From Bog-473 sp963766995 (GTDB taxonomy: Bacteria; Actinomycetota; Acidimicrobiia; Acidimicrobiales; RAAP-2): 64,000 bases of DNA. The stretch spans positions 806,001-870,000 of the forward strand of contig CAVYCE010000003.1 of NCBI GenBank assembly GCA_963766995.1, read 5' to 3'. The position numbers were made by a program, and so were the translations under genes. Within the stretch, counting starts at the first letter, position 1. Every line of letters starts with the position of its first letter. Below are positions 26,535 to 36,500 of this stretch, piece after piece. Under the pieces are notes generated by a model. The model searched no databases. It was not told where the DNA came from and saw only the letters and a list, made by a program, of their open reading frames with translations.

Positions 26535-28157
26535 GTGGCATCCACCTTCGAAGGCGAAGCCTGGGAACTCTTGCCCGGTGCTAGTCGTCTCACCATGGCG
26601 CAACGAGCCGCCATCGAGGCCGAGGATCCGCTTCTGTGCGTGCTCGCCGGTGCGGGAGCCGGCAAGACCCGGGTGCTGACGCTGCGGGTGGCCCGGCGTG
26701 TCCGCGAAGGGTCTATCGACGCGGATCGGACGCTGGTCACCACCTTCAGTCGCAAGGCCGCTGAAGAACTGCGTACCCGACTGTGGTCGCTCGGGGTCTC
26801 GGGAGTGAAGGCCGGTACATTTCACCACACCGCGTTCGGGCTGCTGCGGGAACACAGGGCTCAACGGGGTCGACCCGAACCGCTGCTCCTCCCCGACCGG
26901 CGGCGGCTCCTGGCCGACCTGGTCACGGGCGATCCTCGTCGCGTGCGCTCGCTCGACGGCGAGATTGGCTGGGCCAAGGCCCGATTGGTGTCGCCCGACC
27001 GCTATGAGGCCGAAGCCCGGAAGGCCAAGCGACGCACTGGCATGAATGTCCAACAGGTGGCCGAAGTCTTCGCTCAATATGAAGCCGAGCGCGCCAGGCG
27101 CAAGTTGTTGGACTTCGACGACCTCATTGTGGCGTGCGCCGACGCATTGGCGGGCGACACATCGTTTGCCGACGCCATCCGCTGGCGTACCCGCCACCTC
27201 TTCGTGGACGAGATGCAGGACGTGAACCCGGCGCAGTTCCGACTGCTGACGGCGCTCCTTTCCGACGAGCCTGATCTCTTCGTCGTCGGCGACCCCCACC
27301 AATCCGTCTACGGCTTCAATGGCGCGGATCCCACGCTGTTACACCGCCTGCCCGAGATATTGCGCGGCACCAAAGTGCTGCGGCTCGACGAAAACCACCG
27401 CTGCACTCCTCAAGTCGTCGCAGTGGCGACGGCGCTCCTGCGCGACGGCAACTCACTCATTGGCGAGCTCGATGTGCCAAAGAGCAGTCGGGTCGACGGG
27501 CCCGTTCCTAAGGTCCTGTCTCATGACAACGACATCGCCGAGGCGGAGTGGGTGGCGGCTCGGGCCGCCCTTTCTCGCACCCCAGGTCGGCGTTGGTCCA
27601 CCATTGCGGTACTGGCCCGCACCAACGCGCAACTCCACAAGTTGGAGGCTGTCCTCGTTGCGGCGCATGTCCCATGCCGCGTCGTCGGCTCCGATGCCGG
27701 CCCGGCCAGTGACGTGCGTGGCGATGGGAGTTATCGAGCGAGGATGGTGGAGCGAGAGGAGTCCGAGGAACGCGAAGCCGAACGCGACTCGGTGGTGCTC
27801 ACCACCTTCCACCGAGCCAAGGGATTGCAATGGCCCACGGTCATCATCGTGGGCCTGAGCAGCGGGTTGATGCCGCTGGCCTCGGCCCAGACGCAGGAAG
27901 CCATCGACGAAGAACGGCGACTGCTCTATGTGGCGCTGACTCGGGCCGAGGAGGAACTGTGGTGCAGCTGGTCCGCCGGTACGTCCGAAGGAGGCGACTC
28001 GCGCCAGCGCAGCCCCAGTCCATGGCTGGTTCCACTCGAGCGGGTCATCGTCCAACTCGAGCGGGAGGCGGCTCCGACGGCCACCTCGGACGTCGCGGCC
28101 AGGGTGGCCGAGCTGCGGCAGCGACTGGAAAGCTCTTCGCCTGACCTGACCCGGTAA
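26535..28157 (+). CDS. UvrD/Rep-type superfamily 1 DNA helicase (short form)
   Basis: The 540-residue protein has the SF1A motifs in order: Walker A AGAGAGKTRV, Ia TFSRKAAEELRTRL, II LFVDEMQDVNP, III VVGDPHQSVYGFNGAD, IV LDENHRCTPQVV, V FHRAKGLQWPTVIIV and VI RRLLYVALTRAEEEL. Motif II reads DEMQD. It is shorter than UvrD or PcrA (about 700-780 residues), with reduced 1B and 2B subdomains, like the actinobacterial UvrD2-like group without its HRDC tail. It should unwind DNA 3'-5' in repair. It diverges from the amine oxidase gene. Confidence 0.9.
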   Translation: MASTFEGEAWELLPGASRLTMAQRAAIEAEDPLLCVLAGAGAGKTRVLTLRVARRVREGSIDADRTLVTTFSRKAAEELRTRLWSLGVSGVKAGTFHHTAFGLLREHRAQRGRPEPLLLPDRRRLLADLVTGDPRRVRSLDGEIGWAKARLVSPDRYEAEARKAKRRTGMNVQQVAEVFAQYEAERARRKLLDFDDLIVACADALAGDTSFADAIRWRTRHLFVDEMQDVNPAQFRLLTALLSDEPDLFVVGDPHQSVYGFNGADPTLLHRLPEILRGTKVLRLDENHRCTPQVVAVATALLRDGNSLIGELDVPKSSRVDGPVPKVLSHDNDIAEAEWVAARAALSRTPGRRWSTIAVLARTNAQLHKLEAVLVAAHVPCRVVGSDAGPASDVRGDGSYRARMVEREESEEREAERDSVVLTTFHRAKGLQWPTVIIVGLSSGLMPLASAQTQEAIDEERRLLYVALTRAEEELWCSWSAGTSEGGDSRQRSPSPWLVPLERVIVQLEREAAPTATSDVAARVAELRQRLESSSPDLTR

Positions 28158-28200
28158 TGTCGGCCAGCTTGCGCATCCGCTGCCGGGGAGGGCTTGGGCC

Positions 28201-29592
28201 GTGACTGACTTTCTCGAATACCTTCGAAAGACCGTCGGCGATCCTCATGTGGTCGTGGACGCTGAGATCCACTCTGATTACACCCACGACGAGGCCATGA
28301 CGGCCGAACCGGTCACGCCGCTGGCCGTTGTGTTCCCGTCTTCCACGGCCGAAGTGTCCGACATCCTGCGTCATGCCAACGAGGCTGGCGTGCCCGTCGT
28401 CGCCCGAGGCAGCGGCACCGGACTCTCGGGAGGGGCCCGGCCGGTGGCCGACGGCATCGTCATGGCCTTCGACCGCATGCGGGCCATCCGAGAGATTGAC
28501 GAGGCCAACCAAGTTGCGGTGGTCGAGCCTGGCGTCACCCTGGAAGAGTTGAATGCGGCCCTGGCGCCGCGCGGACTCACCTACCCCGTCTCACCGGGCG
28601 AGTCGAGTGCATCGCTCGGCGGAAACGTGGCCACCAACGCTGGCGGCATGCGCGCCGTTCGCTACGGGGTGACCCGGCACCACGTCCTCGGGTTGGAAGT
28701 CGTACTGGCCGACGGCACCGTCATGCGCACCGGCGGGAAGTTCGTGAAGTCTTCCTCCGGCTACGACCTGACCCAACTGCTCATCGGTTCCGAGGGCACT
28801 CTGGCCGTGAGCACCGAGGTCATCGTCAAGGTGCAACCAAGAATGACGGAGGCCGCGACCGTCCTCGCACCCTTTCCCACCCTGCAGGAAGTAGCGAGCA
28901 CTGTGCCGCTCATCGTCAGCAGCGGAATTGAGCCGTCCATTCTCGAATACATCGACGTGTTGGCCATGAGCGGCATCACATCGAGCGCAGGACTCGACCT
29001 GGGCATCCCTGACGACGTCAAGGCTGGCACGCTGGCGTATCTGGTGGTGGTGCTCGAAGGAAGGGACGCCGCACGGATAGCAGAGGATGTGGAGCGGTTG
29101 GCCACACTTCTGGGACAGCATGGTGCGCTCGATGTCTACGTGTTGCCCTCCACGGCGGGCGCCCAACTCATTTCGGCCCGGGAGAAGGCGTTTTTTGTGT
29201 CAAAGGCCTCGGGTGCCGATGACATCGTCGATGCCGTCATCCCGCGGGCTGCCATTCCGGGCTATCTGGCGGAAGTGGCGGAGCTCTCGACCACGTTCGG
29301 CGCCCTGGTCACGGGTTGCGGACACGTGGGTGACGGCAACGTGCATTTGTCCATCTTCCAGCCCGACTCGGAACTTCGTCACGATCTCATTCGCGCCATC
29401 TTCGCCTCCGCCCTCAGGTTCGGCGGCGCCATCTCAGGTGAACACGGCATCGGTACGGAGAAGCTTGAGTACTTCCTCGACACACAAGACGCCACTGCCC
29501 TCGCCCTGATGCGTTCCATCAAACAGGTCTTCGATCCGCATGGGATTCTGGGCCCTCATCGACTGCTCGGCATGACTGGAGATCGCTCATGA
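28201..29592 (+). CDS. FAD-linked 2-hydroxyacid oxidase (GlcD-like)
   Basis: The 463-residue protein has the PCMH/VAO-type FAD-binding domain: ARGSGTGLSGGARPVADGIV, PGESSASLGGNVATNAGGMR and GYDLTQLLIGSEGTLAV. The C-terminal FAD-oxidase domain follows, with GHVGDGNVHLSIF and GGAISGEHGIGTEKLEYF. Relatives are glycolate oxidase GlcD and D-lactate dehydrogenases, which oxidise 2-hydroxyacids to 2-oxoacids. The GTG start has GGGGAGGG upstream. The stop overlaps the next gene's ATG by 4 bases, so its product is co-made with a thiamine enzyme that uses 2-oxoacids, a sensible two-step route (inference). Confidence 0.9.
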   Translation: MTDFLEYLRKTVGDPHVVVDAEIHSDYTHDEAMTAEPVTPLAVVFPSSTAEVSDILRHANEAGVPVVARGSGTGLSGGARPVADGIVMAFDRMRAIREIDEANQVAVVEPGVTLEELNAALAPRGLTYPVSPGESSASLGGNVATNAGGMRAVRYGVTRHHVLGLEVVLADGTVMRTGGKFVKSSSGYDLTQLLIGSEGTLAVSTEVIVKVQPRMTEAATVLAPFPTLQEVASTVPLIVSSGIEPSILEYIDVLAMSGITSSAGLDLGIPDDVKAGTLAYLVVVLEGRDAARIAEDVERLATLLGQHGALDVYVLPSTAGAQLISAREKAFFVSKASGADDIVDAVIPRAAIPGYLAEVAELSTTFGALVTGCGHVGDGNVHLSIFQPDSELRHDLIRAIFASALRFGGAISGEHGIGTEKLEYFLDTQDATALALMRSIKQVFDPHGILGPHRLLGMTGDRS

Positions 29593-31151
29593 ATGGTGCC
29601 CGTTCACTCCTCTCGACCCTTGTCGGCTCTGGAGTCGATGTCTGCTTCAGCAATCCGGGCACGTCCGAGATGCACTTCGTGGCGGCATTGGACGATGTGC
29701 CCGAGATGCGAGGCATCCTCACGCTTTTTGAGGGCGTGGCCACCGGAGCGGCTGATGGGTACGCCCGGGTGGCCGGACATCCGGCGGCGACATTGCTACA
29801 CCTCGGACCGGGGTTGGGCAACGGACTGGCCAACTTGCACAACGCACGGCGAGCACGCACTCCGGTGGTCAACATTGTGGGTGATCACGCCACGTACCAC
29901 ACGCGTTTCGATGCGCCGCTCGAATCGGACATTGCATCCATCGCTCGTTCCGTGTCGGGCTGGTACCGGGTGAGTGCCCGCAGTGACGACGTCGGTGCCG
30001 ACGCCGCCGATGCCGTCTTTGCTGCATCCGGCCCGCCCGGTTGTGTGGCCACGCTGGTGCTCCCGGCCGATTCGTCGTGGTCCGAGTCCGCCACCGGTCC
30101 CTGTGCTCCGCGACCCATTCGGAGGGCCAGCAGCGTGCCCGACGACACCATCGCCGAAGTAGCCAAGGTGCTGCGATCCGGTGAACCAGTGGCACTGCTC
30201 CTCGGCGGCACCGCCCTGCGGGAAGCGGGCTTGCGGGCCGCCAGCCGTGTCTGCCAAACAGCCGGAACCAAGTTGCTGGGTGAGACCTTTCCCTCCAACT
30301 TGGCTCGAGGAGCGGGCCTGCCGGCCATCGATCGCCTGGGCTACCTCGCCGAGTTCGCCCAGGCGCAGCTGGACGGAATCCGTCACCTCGTCCTCGTGGA
30401 TGCCAAGGCACCTGTTTCGTTCTTCGCCTACCCGAAAAAGCCCAGCGATCTGGTTCCACAGGGCTGCACCGTGCACACGTTGGTCGAACCGGGAGAGGAC
30501 GCGGCAAGCGCGCTCGAAGCGCTGGCGGAGGCGATGGGTGCCTCGGCCGACGACGTCGTACTCGCGCCCGCCGTACGACCGGAACGGCCCACTGGAGAGC
30601 TCACTATGGAGACACTGGCTGCAGCCATCGGTGCAGTGTTGCCGGAAGGCACCATTGTGGTGGATGAGGGCAACACCGCTGGTCTATTCGTCCCTGGGGC
30701 TACCGCCGGTGCGCCCCGCCATGACTGGCTCACCTTGACCGGTGGCGCCATCGGGATGGGACTGCCGGCCGCCACTGGCGCTGCTGTCGCCGCGCCCGAT
30801 CGCCCTGTTCTTTGCCTGCAGGCCGACGGCAGTGCCATGTACACCCTGCAGGCCCTGTGGACCCAGGCCCGCGAGGGGCTCAACGTAACAACCGTCCTGC
30901 TGGCCAACCGGAGCTATGCCATCTTGAATCTGGAACTACAGCGAGTGGGTGCTGATGCCGGCGGACCGCTGTCGCGCCGACTGCTGGACCTGACCAACCC
31001 AGACCTGGACTTCGTCTCCTTGTCCCATGGCCTGGGTGTCCCGGCGGAGCGGGTGGAGTCGGCCGAGGCGCTGGTGGTGGCCATGGAGAAGAGCTTCAGT
31101 CTGCCCGGGCCATCGCTCATTGAGGTCGCGCTGCCTCAGGGGATGCGTTAA
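29589..31151 (+). CDS. Thiamine diphosphate enzyme, acetolactate synthase-like (IlvX type)
   Basis: The 520-residue protein follows the three-domain ThDP fold. The N-terminal DVCFSNPGTSEMHFVAALDD is followed by the catalytic Glu in LTLFEGVATGAADGYAR. The ThDP motif is modified: ADGSAMYTLQALW then LANRSYAIL, where classical enzymes have GDGS and NN. The pattern strongly recalls mycobacterial IlvX (Rv3509c), annotated as an acetolactate synthase without proven ALS activity. Because the Glu is kept, it is not a glyoxylate carboligase of the Gcl type. The gene overlaps glcD by 4 bases and converges on xth. Confidence 0.82.
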   Translation: MNGARSLLSTLVGSGVDVCFSNPGTSEMHFVAALDDVPEMRGILTLFEGVATGAADGYARVAGHPAATLLHLGPGLGNGLANLHNARRARTPVVNIVGDHATYHTRFDAPLESDIASIARSVSGWYRVSARSDDVGADAADAVFAASGPPGCVATLVLPADSSWSESATGPCAPRPIRRASSVPDDTIAEVAKVLRSGEPVALLLGGTALREAGLRAASRVCQTAGTKLLGETFPSNLARGAGLPAIDRLGYLAEFAQAQLDGIRHLVLVDAKAPVSFFAYPKKPSDLVPQGCTVHTLVEPGEDAASALEALAEAMGASADDVVLAPAVRPERPTGELTMETLAAAIGAVLPEGTIVVDEGNTAGLFVPGATAGAPRHDWLTLTGGAIGMGLPAATGAAVAAPDRPVLCLQADGSAMYTLQALWTQAREGLNVTTVLLANRSYAILNLELQRVGADAGGPLSRRLLDLTNPDLDFVSLSHGLGVPAERVESAEALVVAMEKSFSLPGPSLIEVALPQGMR

Positions 31152-31918
31152 GACCCGTCGAAGTCAACGACCACTGGTGCGTGGTCTGAGGGCTTCTCGC
31201 CCTTGCGGGCATCACGATCGACAAAGGCACCCGAGGCCCGTTGGGCCAGTACCTCGGTGACCAGGACGAGATCGATCCGCATGCCTCGTCCCTGGTGGAA
31301 ATCTCCACCTCGGTAGTCCCACCAGCTGAACACTCCCGGCTGATTGAAGCGACGAAACACGTCCACCAGTCCCCATTCCTGCACCGATCGCAATGCGTCG
31401 CGTTCGGGTTGGCTGACATGGGTCATGCCCTCGAAGTGGGCCGGGTCCCATACATCGCCGTCGTCGGGGGCCACATTAAAGTCACCACAGACAGCCACCG
31501 GCTCGGTGCTCGCAGTTGTCGCCTCCAGCGTGGCCCGCAGGCGAGCCAACCAGGCCAGCTTGAATCCGTAGAACTCATTGTCCAGGCTGCGCCCGTTCGG
31601 GACGTACACCGAGTGGACGCGTACGCCGGCGCACGTCCCAGAGACAATGCGGCATCCGTGCTCATCTTCAGGGACAGCAAATCCCTTGACCACATCGTCA
31701 AGTCCGACTCGACTCAGGAGCGCCACTCCGTTCCAGCGACCGTCGCCATGATGGGCGGCCTCGTAACCCAATGCTTCAAAGGTGGCGAAGGGGAACTTGC
31801 CATCGTCCTGCTTGGTCTCCTGCAGGCAAAGCACGTCCGGCTGGTGCGTCTCGATCCATTCGGTCACCCGGGGCAGTCGCGCTGTCAACGAGTTGACGTT
31901 CCAGGTGACCAGTCGCAT
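31148..31918 (-). CDS. xth: Exodeoxyribonuclease III / AP endonuclease
   Basis: The 256-residue protein matches the ExoIII family in length and motifs: TWNVNSLTARLPR (Asn7), LCLQETKQDD (metal-binding Glu34), CGDFNVAPDDGDVW and the C-terminal SDHAPVVVDF (catalytic Asp-His). It cuts the backbone at abasic sites and trims 3' ends during base excision repair. The ATG shares a base with the stop of the fabZ-like gene (TGATG), so it is the last gene of the kgd unit. Confidence 0.92.
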   Translation of the reverse strand: MRLVTWNVNSLTARLPRVTEWIETHQPDVLCLQETKQDDGKFPFATFEALGYEAAHHGDGRWNGVALLSRVGLDDVVKGFAVPEDEHGCRIVSGTCAGVRVHSVYVPNGRSLDNEFYGFKLAWLARLRATLEATTASTEPVAVCGDFNVAPDDGDVWDPAHFEGMTHVSQPERDALRSVQEWGLVDVFRRFNQPGVFSWWDYRGGDFHQGRGMRIDLVLVTEVLAQRASGAFVDRDARKGEKPSDHAPVVVDFDGS

Positions 31919-32346
31919 CAGACGGCGTCGACGATGACGAACAGAAGGTCAGCCTCACAAGCCTTCTCCCCATTAACGGTGGCAATGCCGTGTCCCTTAC
32001 CGGCACGGGCTGACATCCTGTCCATGGTGACGTTGAGGTCCAAAGTGTCCCCGGGCACCACCTGGCGCCGGAAGCGCGCCTTCTCAATACCGCCAAACAG
32101 CGGAAGCTTGCCGGCATAGCGAGGATCCATCAGGACGGCGATGCCGCCGAGCTGCGCCATTGCCTCCACCATGAGCACACCGGGCAGCGTGGGGCGTCCT
32201 GGAAAATGGCCGGCGAAGAATGCTTCGTCGCCGGTGAGCATCCAGCTGCCCTCGGCCGAGAGGCCCGGCTCGACAGCATGGACACTGGTAACGAAGAGGA
32301 AGGGCTCGCGGTGCGGCAGGATGTCGATCGGTTGGGGCAGGGGCAC
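31918..32346 (-). CDS. fabZ: FabZ-like 3-hydroxyacyl-ACP dehydratase (hotdog fold)
   Basis: The 142-residue protein has the FabZ active site: IDILPHREPFLFV, then FFAGHFPGRPTLPGVLMVEA with catalytic His47 and Glu61, and GIEKARFRRQVVPGDTL. It would dehydrate 3-hydroxyacyl-ACP in fatty acid synthesis. Many actinobacteria rely on type I FAS or HadABC, so a stand-alone FabZ here may serve a type II system (inference). The GTG at 32346 was chosen because longer versions would run through the end of the upstream gene. It lies 11 bases after the NYN/S1 stop and overlaps xth by one base. Confidence 0.85.
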   Translation of the reverse strand: MPLPQPIDILPHREPFLFVTSVHAVEPGLSAEGSWMLTGDEAFFAGHFPGRPTLPGVLMVEAMAQLGGIAVLMDPRYAGKLPLFGGIEKARFRRQVVPGDTLDLNVTMDRMSARAGKGHGIATVNGEKACEADLLFVIVDAV

Positions 32347-32356
32347 GCGCCCGAGG

Positions 32357-33586
32357 CTACCGAGCGGCGGTGGACTTGGCTGCTTTCTTGGCGGCGCCCC
32401 GCTTCTTCGTCGGCGCAGGCGGCACCATGAGTTCGGCCACCCGGCGAGGCGGGTCCAACCCAGACAACACAAAGGACCGGGTCACACCCTTGGTGAGTAC
32501 CTCGCGGGCCTTGGTGGGAGGAGGGGTGCCCATCGCACTCAATGGGATGTAGCAGTGGAGAGCACCACCCTCGGGGAGCGGCACATCGACCATGGCGCCG
32601 TGTGAAGTAAAGGACACCACCTCGCCCTCTACTGTGCTGCCGACCGAGAACGCGGCCACGAAGTTGATGAAGGCCAGAGGCTCGTTCACTGCGGGCAGCG
32701 GCGATGCACTGTTCTTCTTCGTTTGCTTGGGTTCGGTCGCTGGCTCTTTGACTTTGGTGGCGACTGCCTTCTTGGTCGGCGCCGCCTTGGAAGATGCCTT
32801 CTTGCCGGTGGCTTTCTTCGTGGCTGCCTTCTTCGATGCTTCCGCCTTGGCCGGCGCAATCTTCTTCTTGGTGGCCTTGGTAGCTGCCGCCTTCTTGGTG
32901 GATCCCCTCTTGACCGGTGTCGGCTCCAGCGCCTCGGCCACGGCATCGTTGATCGCACTCGAAAGTGCCGGATCAGCCGCCTTGCGAGATTTGGGCGGGG
33001 GTGCCGCCGGCACCAACGGCCAGCTGGCGCTTACCTTTTTGGCCGGCGCGCGTTTGGCCGCCTTCTTGGCGGCCTTCGCCAACTCTGCCGCCTTGGCCGG
33101 AGCCGATATCGGATCCTTCTTTGAGCGTTTCTCGGCCGTCGCGGCCCGGCTCTTGGGGCCACGGATGGGGAGACGCGGCGTGAAGATCCACCCGACACCG
33201 GGCACTGGCTTTCCACCGACCAGCCTTCCGTCGTCGAAAAGCCACGGGTGCTCACCGTGGAACTCTTGGAACGAGTCGTTCGAGACCACCACGGCACCCG
33301 TGCGTTCGGCGATGCGCAGCACAAAGGCATCGCCGCGCCCGATAGCCCCGGCCGGTGGTGAGACGACTTCGCCATTCAACATGGCGTCGCGCAGGGCATC
33401 TCGCTCGGACTCGTCAATGCGGTGCTCGAACGATGCGTCGACGACCACCGTGATCTGGCCGCCCGGATCTTCCTCTGCGTAGGTGCGAACAGCCTCGTCG
33501 AGCTGCGCCAGGCTGGGGAATGTACGTCCTTCGGTGGCGAGGTTGGAGCCGTCGACCACGACGTGGTGTGGTTTAGCCAATGGCAC
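32357..33586 (-). CDS. Fusion of NYN/PIN-type ribonuclease, H1-like Lys/Ala linker and S1 RNA-binding domain
   Basis: The 409-residue protein has three parts. Residues 1-150 look like a Zc3h12a-type NYN ribonuclease: HHVVVDGSNLATEGR, GRGDAFVLRIAERTGAVVVS and SNDSFQEF place the acidic residues expected of PIN-like nucleases. Residues about 165-310 are Lys/Ala-rich with AAKKA- and APAKK-type repeats like histone H1 tails. Residues about 320-395 form an S1-like domain (VGSTVEGEVVSFTSHGAMVD, LHCYIPLSAM), followed by a basic tail. An RNA cleavage or processing role is inferred. The GTG start overlaps the end of kgd by 14 bases, and the stop is 11 bases before the FabZ-like gene. Confidence 0.78.
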   Translation of the reverse strand: MPLAKPHHVVVDGSNLATEGRTFPSLAQLDEAVRTYAEEDPGGQITVVVDASFEHRIDESERDALRDAMLNGEVVSPPAGAIGRGDAFVLRIAERTGAVVVSNDSFQEFHGEHPWLFDDGRLVGGKPVPGVGWIFTPRLPIRGPKSRAATAEKRSKKDPISAPAKAAELAKAAKKAAKRAPAKKVSASWPLVPAAPPPKSRKAADPALSSAINDAVAEALEPTPVKRGSTKKAAATKATKKKIAPAKAEASKKAATKKATGKKASSKAAPTKKAVATKVKEPATEPKQTKKNSASPLPAVNEPLAFINFVAAFSVGSTVEGEVVSFTSHGAMVDVPLPEGGALHCYIPLSAMGTPPPTKAREVLTKGVTRSFVLSGLDPPRRVAELMVPPAPTKKRGAAKKAAKSTAAR

Positions 33587-36500
33587 GTTGCAACAGATCT
33601 GCCTGCTCCAGCTGATGAAGCGCAGCACTTCCGATGGCCGGACTGGCTGATTCACTGCGGCTCACGTGTCGCAAGCGGAGGCGGTCCGGCAGAGCGGCGT
33701 GTAGGCGAGCGTGCACGAATGACCAGGCGCCCATGTTCTCGGGTTCTTCCTGCAGCCAGACCACCTCTTCGGCCTTGGGGTAGCGATCGAACTCAGCCTT
33801 GATGGCTGAGACGGGCCAGGGGTAGAGCTGTTCGATCCGGATGATCGCGCTGGCAGTGGCGGCTTCGGCGTCCTGGGCAGCCAACTCGGCCCGGTGGGCA
33901 ATCGCTTCATGGGCGATCTTTCCGCTGGCCAACACAATGCGCGTCACCTTGTCGGCATCGGTCAGGTCAGTGTCGGGCAGCAAGGTGGCGAAGGAGCCGG
34001 TCTCGAGGTCACTGATGTTCGAACGCGAGGCATGAGCCCGCAGCATCGACTTCGGAGTGACCACAATGAGTGGGCGCTTTGGACGGCGCATGGCCTGGGA
34101 GCGGAGCAAGTGGAAGTACTGAGCCGACGTCGACGGCATGGTCACGCGCATGTTGCCCCGGGCGCACAGCGACAGGAACCGCTCGAAGCGCGACGAAGAG
34201 TGCTCCGGTCCCTGCCCTTCGTACCCGTGCGGCAGCAACAGGACCAATCCGGCGTACTGACCCCATTTGATTTCGGCGGCGGCCAGGAAATTATCGATGA
34301 TGATCTGTGCCCCGTTGATGAAGTCGCCGAACTGCGCCTCCCAGGCCACCAAGGCCTCAGGCGCCTCCACCGAGTACCCGTACTCGAAGCCCACCGCTGC
34401 ATATTCAGACAAGAGGGAATCGCGGATGGTGAAATCGCCCAATGGCGTGGCTGTGCTGGACAGTTCGCTGGCGTTTACCCGGGCCAAACCGTCGGCCAGG
34501 TGGGCCAGCGGGATGTACTCCTCGGCATTGGAGTAGTCGACCAGCACGGCATGTCGCTGGCTGAACGTTCCTCGACGAGTGTCTTGGCCGGTGAGACGGA
34601 CGTTGACCCCTTCTTGGAGAAGCGACCCGATGGCCAGTGCCTCGGCCAGGGCCCAGTCGACCTGTCCCGATGTCACCAGTTCGTCGCGCTGGGCGAACTG
34701 GCGCTCCAGCTTGGGGTGGATGGTGAAGCCGTCAGGCACCGTGCGCACCACGTTGGCGATGGCATGGAGCACCGCGCCGGATACACCGGTGGCCTCGGAA
34801 GGGATCTCCATGTCCGGCAGTTCGTGTACCGGCAGGCTGGTGGGAGCCAGCGAAGGCTCACCCCGGACTTCGTCGAGCACCGTTTGCAGCTTGTTGTTGA
34901 AGTCGTCCAACGCCGACTCGGCCTCTTCCAGCGTGATGTCCCCGCGGCGCACCAGAGTCTCGGTGTAGAGCTTTCGCACCGAGCGCTTGGCGTCGATGCG
35001 CTGGTACATGAGGGGCTGCGTGTAGCTGGGATCGTCGCCTTCATTGTGGCCGTGCTTGCGGTAACAGACGATGTCGATGACCACGTCCTTATGGAAGGTC
35101 TGACGGAAAGCGAAGGCCAGACGGGCTGCCCGCACGCAGGCCTCAGGGTCATCGCCGTTGACATGGAAAATGGGAGCCTGCACCATTTTCGCCACATCGG
35201 TCGGATACACCGATGTGCGAGCCGAGGTCGGCGCCGTGGTGAAGCCCACCTGATTGTTGATCACGATCTGGATGGTGCCACCGGTGCGGTAACCGGAGAG
35301 ACCGGAAAGGTTCAAGGTCTCTGCCACCACACCTTGGCCGGCGAAGGCTGCGTCGCCGTGCACCAGCACCGACATGCACGGGAAGCCGTAACGACCCTCG
35401 GACATGGCCTTGGGGGTGCCGTCGGTCGGGGGCGACAATCGATCTTGCTTGGCCCGCGTCATGCCCTCAACCACCGGGTCAACGGCTTCGAGGTGCGACG
35501 GATTGGAGGCGAGCGTGATGGGCAGTACCTCACCGGCGCTGCCCGTAAAAACACCTCGTGCGCCCTTGTGGTACTTCACGTCGCCCGACCCTTGCACTGA
35601 CTCGGGGTCGAGATTGCCCTCAAACTCCTCGAAGATCTCCTTGTAGGACTTGCCCACAATGTTGGCCAGCACGTTGAGGCGCCCACGGTGCGACATGCCC
35701 ATCACCACTTCGGCCACGCCTGAACCGGCGGCGGCATCGAGGAGGCTGTCCAGGAGAACGATGGTGGACTCGGCCCCCTCCAAGCCGAAACGCTTCTGAC
35801 CCACGTAGCGCGTGTGCAGGAACTTTTCGAACACCTCCGCCGCATTGAGCCGACCGAGGATGTGGCGCTGCTCGTCCACGTTCATGGTGGCGGGCATGCC
35901 CTCGACGTGCTGTTGGATCCAGCGCTTCTGCTCGGGATCCTGAATGTGCATGTACTCGATGCCGAGAGTGCGGCAGTAGGCGTCGCGCAGCACGTGGAGG
36001 ATCTCATCGAGGGTGGCCACGTCTCGGCCGGCCAACCCGTCAGCCACGAAGCTGCGAGGCAGATCCCAGATGGTCAGGCCGTAGGTGGCCGGGTCCAGTT
36101 CGGCGTGAATGTGAGGCGGTTCGGCGTCAAGGGGGTCGAGGTGGGCAATCAGGTGCCCGCGCACCCGGTACATGTTGATGAGGGTCTGCACCCGAACCTG
36201 CTTGACCAAACGCTCGTGTTCGCCTTCTTCCGAGCCCTCGGTCGCATTGTGGTCAGGCAGCCAGCGCACCGGCTCGTAGGGCACGCCCATCGACTCGAAG
36301 AGTCCGTCGTAGAAGCCATCGGCTCCGGTGAGCAGCGCGGCCACCCGGCCGAGGAAAATGCCCGACTCCGCGCCCTGAATAATGCGGTGGTCGTAGGTGG
36401 AGGTCAGCGTGACGACCTTGCCCAGTCCGAGTTGAGCCAACACCCTCGGGTCGGCAGCCTCGAATCCGGCCGGGTAGCCCAGTGCCCCCACACCGATGAT

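Noticed and set aside
29589..31151. Glyoxylate carboligase (Gcl), given the neighbouring GlcD-like oxidase
   Set aside because: Gcl lacks the conserved catalytic Glu, which is present here in LTLFEGVATG; the sequence matches the IlvX-like group better.
32592..33482. Plus-strand frame rich in Ala/Phe/Leu
   Set aside because: It is the mirror of the Lys/Ala repeat on the minus strand (codons for Lys-Ala read as Phe/Leu/Ala on the other strand) and not a membrane protein.
33894..35600. Long plus-strand open frame of 568 codons
   Set aside because: It is antisense to the clearly coding kgd gene, has low-complexity Gly/Arg/His content and no family motif; it is a by-product of high GC.
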